A stretch of DNA of 64,000 nt from Hydrogenophaga sp. SL48 (GTDB lineage: Bacteria; Pseudomonadota; Gammaproteobacteria; Burkholderiales; Burkholderiaceae_C). The number at the start of each line of letters is the position of its first letter. The first letter of the stretch is position 1. Shown in pieces: positions 60,901-64,000 of this stretch. The notes beneath the pieces are model-generated. The model was not told where the DNA came from, searched no databases, and saw only the letters and a list, made by a program, of their open reading frames with translations. The translations under genes and the position numbers were made by a program. The DNA is taken from NCBI RefSeq assembly GCF_021729865.1, contig NZ_CP063400.1, positions 496,001 through 560,000 of the forward strand, given 5' to 3'.

Positions 60901-62837
60901 TCAGCCAGGCGCGCGAAGAATGGTTCGCCGGCGTGCCCAACACCACCCTCTTTCCGCACTCCGCCATCTGTCTGCTGGAGATGAACGACGGCAGCGGCGG
61001 CGTGGCGCGCGGCACCGGCTTCTACATCGGCCGCAACCGCATCCTCACCTGCGCCCATAACCTGCACAACCAGGCCAGCGTGGTCATCATCCCGGGCAAG
61101 AACGGCAACGGCGGCGCGTCCACCGAACCCTTCGGCCGCGCCACCGTCACCTCCGCCTCGTGGCGGATTCCGGCCAGCTACGGTGGCAGCAACCCGGCCA
61201 CCGATCTGGCGGTGATCGACAACGTGCCCATCGATGCGCCCAACGGTCTGTGGTTCGACGAACTCGAAGAACTCAACCAGTCGCGGCCCGAGGGTGTCGT
61301 GGTCTGTGGCTATTCCTCGCGGTCGACCAAGGTGCCCGAGCTGACCAAGGCGATCGACGGCTTCAAGCAGCACCTGCACGCCGGCTACATCGCGGCGCTG
61401 GCGCCCGACGACAGCACCTTCAGCTACCCCATCCTCACCCTCAAGCGCGCCAGCGGCTCTCCGGTGTACTACCTCAGCGACAAGAGCGGGAGCCTGCGCT
61501 CCTACGTGGTCGGTGTGCACACCGGCAGCGACAGCGACGACCTCAACCGGGGTTGCCGCCTGATGCAGAACAAGATCGACTGGATCGAGGGCCGCACCAC
61601 CAGCCTGTCGCTGGGTGCACCGGGCGCCAAGGGCAGCCGCTCGCTGGGTGCCGACGGGCCGTCCGACCACGCCGTGCACCTGATCCCGCAGCCCAACAAG
61701 CACGCCTGCTGGGCGGCCGCCATGGCGATGCTGCTGGCGCACCGGCGCCCGTCATCGCACACGCCGGAGTCCATCGCCCGCGAGGTGGGCGGCAGCCTGA
61801 CCACGTCCTTCGGCTGGGACCTGATCAAGGCGGTCAAGGCGCGCTACGGCTTCGAGGTGATCGACCAGCCCTCCAACGCGAGCATCTACCACGCACCGAA
61901 GCAGTGGGCGGAATGGCTCAACGCGTTCGGCCCGCTGTGGGTGGTCATCGTCGGGGCGCCCCATGCGGTGGTGGTGGCCGGCATCCGCGGCAACCTGGAC
62001 GATCCCGCGAGCACCGAGGTCAAGATCCTCAACCCCTGGGACACGCGCACCGCGTTCGACAACGACCCGGTCGAGTTCCGTCCCGCGAACGTGGGTTACG
62101 AGGCCTGGCTGCCCTTCGACACCTTCGCCGGTGATTTCGGCAACATGGCCGAGGCCGACTACGGCAACTGGCGCATCCTGCATCTGCCGGCGAGCGCGGC
62201 GGGTGCCCAGGCCCTGTCGGCCTCCGACGACGCGGGCAGCGAGGCCGTGGACGACCCCGAGCAGATCCACCTGCTGCCGCCGCCCCCGCCGGTGGTGCGC
62301 GAGCTGAGCGTGTCGCGGGCGCTCGATGGCGGCGCGACCGTGGCGATCGCCACCACCATCGCCGGCGCCGTCATGGAGCGCCTGGCCAACAACGACGGCG
62401 ACATCACCTGGGAGCTGGACCAGCTGCGTGGCTACAAGCACCCCAACGACATCGCGCCGTCGCCCCTGCCGCCCGCGAGCGATGCGCGGCCCATCCGCCT
62501 GACCGACTGGCCGGCGGTCGACGTGGGCTTCCTGGTCAAGGACCGGATCAGCGCGGGCTTCGAAATCAACTGGCAGTACAACGGCCGGTCGGTGGGCAAT
62601 GTGCTGATCAGCAACATCGCGACCAACGACGCCATCGGCATGGGCCTGGTCGTGAAGGCCAAGATCATGGACGACAACATCGTCTACCCGCGCAGCAACC
62701 CGACCTTCGCGGCACTGCGCGTGCGCTTCGAGTACCGGTTCACCCACTACGTGCGCGGCGACAAGATCGCGATCCGCGACATCCGCCTGTTCGGTGACGG
62801 CACCTACAGCGACGACGGGCGTTGGGAACAGACCTGA
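57903..62837 (+). CDS. Five-enzyme hydrolase polyprotein (protease-amidase-amidase-protease-cysteine protease)
   Basis: The 1644-residue protein has no signal peptide. Residues 1-120 form an unassigned module, then a Gly/Pro/Ala linker (~140-235). Domain 1 (~278-505): trypsin/V8-like, His315, Asp363, Ser450 (GGTSGSP). Domain 2 (~575-712): amidase_2/PGRP-like, zinc ligands His584, His683, Cys695, with Lys689. Domain 3 (~805-955): second amidase, His817, His925, Cys937, Arg931 in place of Lys. Domain 4 (~1018-1232): second trypsin-like, His1052, Asp1101, Ser1184. Domain 5 (~1256-1430): papain-like/C39-type, Cys1269, His1354, Asn1377 or Asp1380. Residues ~1525-1644 look beta-rich and are unassigned. 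AGGAG lies six bases before ATG 57903. Probably a wall- and protein-degrading effector or defence protein; target and export route unknown. Confidence 0.85.
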   Translation: MAVIRANRESIDDRFSVLGFTVRSELPLFEIAIATDPALLRPELRAQRTPGNFHTSRLLRTAPSQRGEAVYLVPPEVVSRFVGQQRLYFGLATYRESDRSTPVSMRMPDRGTMYVSLSGLTERGLRRSVRSRGPLTHNGAAYGGGGVELGWGGDAAGTPPPPSRDEDRAAAPKASTVPGAGPTTYSDGYSDELWTQPAPAAAPAPTPPTAPDPTTAPSATAQGLARRNGALRRPMVSARSLLISSDYQPANFWDALRAQAGFFLDSAMWYLGVLDTRVMPHAAVCQIRVPDGSAEGGLHGSGFFIGPRLIMTAAHVVNGQSELIVVRGKNGGGTAGANEPFGRFKVKTFRQHGSYGTHGSDFDIALIQVPAANAVGAGQYFDLVEELTQSRPEGVVVSGYAARWYADDLIEHFVNETIDPNRQHLMGGHIRELPTDETFSYNIQTLGGTSGSPVYWIEDTGAGPQAHLVGVHVAAHDATTNLGCRITANKLTWIRQVAAEWGQTLTFSMGRFARGLSAVDEDSAHDIGGPIPDDPTSTAQGWHGTRGLNLPAPEYPMASRFEAAASGNFRAVSGTRSIDRIVIHITDGGASINGTISWFKNPAAKVSAHYVIGQDGEIVQMVAHKDVAWHAGSANGTSIGIEHVANTKGLNPTPAQMCASAALVTWLCDQFGITPDRAHILGHAEADGKTTHQACPNAVWDWVYYMDMITTRTCYVPDALVPRTQSLGVRGHGHSHGLGEPQEASHDGLTDPDAMGIDGDIPDGDSDAVSQAQAWYARALGDPAPEYPGALKFAPAHPNNYTQGRKAGTAIDRIVIHITASKNDYDKTVKNWFQNPKQMMGTKRVRVSAHYVIGRGGEVVQVVAHGDTAHHANGANSRSIGIEHNATTTRDHAPTDAQYRASARLVAWLCAQLGLPADRSHVLGHSEVDPRTTHTSCPNSVWDWDTYMGHLAAEAAALSGGVVAQGLGLRRGYSMAQEIITPFYDPADPASALTCQADAFSQAREEWFAGVPNTTLFPHSAICLLEMNDGSGGVARGTGFYIGRNRILTCAHNLHNQASVVIIPGKNGNGGASTEPFGRATVTSASWRIPASYGGSNPATDLAVIDNVPIDAPNGLWFDELEELNQSRPEGVVVCGYSSRSTKVPELTKAIDGFKQHLHAGYIAALAPDDSTFSYPILTLKRASGSPVYYLSDKSGSLRSYVVGVHTGSDSDDLNRGCRLMQNKIDWIEGRTTSLSLGAPGAKGSRSLGADGPSDHAVHLIPQPNKHACWAAAMAMLLAHRRPSSHTPESIAREVGGSLTTSFGWDLIKAVKARYGFEVIDQPSNASIYHAPKQWAEWLNAFGPLWVVIVGAPHAVVVAGIRGNLDDPASTEVKILNPWDTRTAFDNDPVEFRPANVGYEAWLPFDTFAGDFGNMAEADYGNWRILHLPASAAGAQALSASDDAGSEAVDDPEQIHLLPPPPPVVRELSVSRALDGGATVAIATTIAGAVMERLANNDGDITWELDQLRGYKHPNDIAPSPLPPASDARPIRLTDWPAVDVGFLVKDRISAGFEINWQYNGRSVGNVLISNIATNDAIGMGLVVKAKIMDDNIVYPRSNPTFAALRVRFEYRFTHYVRGDKIAIRDIRLFGDGTYSDDGRWEQT

Positions 62838-62852
62838 GGCGGAGCAGCCACC

Positions 62853-63815
62853 ATGTCCGGCCCCACGCGCACCAGCGGTTCGATCTTCCCGGCCCGGCCC
62901 GGCCCGGCGCTGTCGCGCGCCCAGGCCGGTGAGACGGTCGCCGCCACGCCGTCGCCGCCCGCCGCCGCGAGCAAGCCGCCCGCCACCGAGACCATCGCGC
63001 GCCGGGCCGGCGCGATGGTCAATGAAATCGACTTCCCGGGCTTCGTGTCCCAGCTCGTGCACGGCACCTTCGACGCCATTGTCGATGCCTCGATCCGGCA
63101 GATGGAGAGCTACTCCGGCCTGGTGTCGGCGGTGGCGAAGACGGTGGACCAGTTCACCGAAGAGAACGTGACCTTCAACCAGGCGCGCGACTGGCTGGTC
63201 TCGCGCTACCCCGGCGACGTGGTGCTCCAGCTGCCGGACGCCACCGGAACCGAACCCCGGCTGTCGCCCCGTGCCGAGGAGCTCAGCCCCGTGTGGCTGG
63301 CCGACTACGGCCTGGAAGGGCAGGAGCTGAGCACCGAGCTGCTGGAGCAGCAGGTGTTGCCCCAGGTGCGCAACAAGGTGGGCGCCGAGCGCCAGCAGCT
63401 GCTGGCCACCATGGTGCTGCTCGGCCTGAACCGCGTCGCCGTGCGCGACGGCAGCATCAGCGCCAAGGTCATGTTCCGCGCGGCGGCGCGCGACGCCGCC
63501 GCCGTGCAATACGCCACCAGCAGCGACCCGCAGGCGATCGCCACCTGGGGCGAGCGCGGCAGCCTCAGCCAGACCTCGCAGAGCACGACCATGGTGTCCA
63601 CGCTCGCGGTCAACGCCCAGAACGAGTCCACCGTGCGTGCCGACCTGTTCGGCGAGGTCAAGCTCAACTTCGTCAGCGAGACCCTGCCGCTCGACCGCCT
63701 GGCCGACGCCGCCAAGATCGCCCTGGTGCAGCAGCACTCGCCGGCCATGCGCCCCGCCGCGCCACCGCCCGCGTTGCCACCCGCCGCGCCGCCGGCCGCC
63801 GAAGGGAGGCCGTGA
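62853..63815 (+). CDS. Unrecognised protein downstream of the hydrolase polyprotein
   Basis: The 320-residue protein has a disordered Pro/Ala/Ser N-terminus (1-50), a helical block (~56-118; NEIDFPGFVSQLVHGTFDAI, IRQMESYSGLVSAVAKTVDQ), a middle part with AERQQLLATMVLLGLNRVAV, and a Pro/Ala tail from ~297. There are no transmembrane segments and no catalytic motif I can name. It starts 15 bases after the polyprotein with GGAG upstream, and its stop overlaps the next gene, so it is part of the operon. It might be an adaptor, a structural part or a chaperone. Confidence 0.75.
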   Translation: MSGPTRTSGSIFPARPGPALSRAQAGETVAATPSPPAAASKPPATETIARRAGAMVNEIDFPGFVSQLVHGTFDAIVDASIRQMESYSGLVSAVAKTVDQFTEENVTFNQARDWLVSRYPGDVVLQLPDATGTEPRLSPRAEELSPVWLADYGLEGQELSTELLEQQVLPQVRNKVGAERQQLLATMVLLGLNRVAVRDGSISAKVMFRAAARDAAAVQYATSSDPQAIATWGERGSLSQTSQSTTMVSTLAVNAQNESTVRADLFGEVKLNFVSETLPLDRLADAAKIALVQQHSPAMRPAAPPPALPPAAPPAAEGRP

Positions 63816-64000
63816 TGATGCGCGAGCTCTCCCAGCTGCTGGACGGGCTGCACGACGGCCTGCTGGCCATCGAGGCGCGCGAAGGCCTGCGCCTGTCCCA
63901 GGTCGACATGACCCTGCCGATCGACCTGCGGCCGGTGTTCCGCGACGGCGGCTGTGTGCTGCTTGCGGACTTCACCCGCAGCAGCGAGGTCAACGCCTGG
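63815..64000 (+). CDS. Unrecognised protein, N-terminal part (3' end outside window)
   Basis: Only the first 62 codons are present. The N-terminus is helical (MMRELSQLLDGLHDGLLAIEAR), followed by SQVDMTLPIDLRPVF and a strand-like stretch. The ATG overlaps the previous stop (TGATG), with GGGAGG upstream; the next ATG codon is an equally good start. No family recognised. Confidence 0.65.
   Translation, partial: MMRELSQLLDGLHDGLLAIEAREGLRLSQVDMTLPIDLRPVFRDGGCVLLADFTRSSEVNAW

Noticed and set aside
58962..61742. 926-codon minus-strand open frame
   Set aside because: It is entirely antisense to the hydrolase polyprotein, whose catalytic motifs prove the plus strand to be coding.

Overview
The window is chromosomal DNA from a GC-rich betaproteobacterium, most likely a member of the Burkholderiales family Comamonadaceae (Hydrogenophaga/Acidovorax-like). 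This rests on gene order (hemX-hemY / rne-rluC, rpmF-plsX-fabHDG-acpP-fabF-rpoE-rseAB-mucD-lepA-lepB-rnc-era-recO-pdxJ-acpS-nagZ, leuCDB-asd-fimV-truA-trpFBA-accD, sdhCDABE-gltA with a divergent mdh) and on protein style. It is a family-level inference; no 16S rRNA or tRNA gene was found. 

Layout. 1-1.9 kb: end of a haem cluster (hemX partial, hemY). 2-6.6 kb: rne and rluC, divergent, separated by an unusually long rne leader. 6.6-12 kb: an H-NS-like protein, HAD phosphatase, Rieske protein, S49 peptidase, galU, then a convergent methyltransferase/maf pair and yceD. 12-18 kb: rpmF and the type II fatty-acid synthesis cluster plsX-fabH-fabD-fabG-acpP-fabF. 18-22.5 kb: the sigma-E envelope-stress operon rpoE-rseA-rseB-mucD. 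22.5-31 kb: lepA-lepB-DUF4845-rnc-era-recO-pdxJ-acpS-nagZ. 31-40.5 kb (minus): asd, fimV, truA, trpF, trpB, trpA, accD and a LON-domain protein. 40.6-45 kb (minus): a LysR regulator with leuC-leuD-leuB. 45-51.3 kb (minus): a GntR regulator, then sdhC-D-A-B-E-gltA. 51.3-56.2 kb (plus): mdh, a CitE-like lyase and acnB. Citrate synthase, succinate dehydrogenase, malate dehydrogenase and aconitase thus sit together around one GntR operator region. 

Accessory region, 56.2-64 kb. After the strong acnB terminator the content changes. A SARP-like regulator (OmpR-type winged helix plus BTAD) is followed by four copies of a 7-bp motif at exact 11-bp spacing. Next come a small unrecognised protein, a 1644-residue protein with five hydrolase domains (trypsin-like, amidase, amidase, trypsin-like, papain-like) and no signal peptide, an unrecognised 320-residue protein, and a further gene cut by the window edge. 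The tight spacing suggests one operon. This is the strongest candidate for an undescribed system: the sequence looks like a multi-enzyme wall- and protein-degrading effector or defence polyprotein, but its route of delivery and its target are not visible here. 

Regulatory features elsewhere include a near-perfect 29-bp palindrome against the start codon of the leu LysR gene, a 33-codon Thr/Ile/Lys-ending open frame at the 5' end of the asd transcript, a terminator with a promoter-like -10 box but no gene just upstream of lepA, and three GC-rich intergenic palindromes of probably one repeat family.
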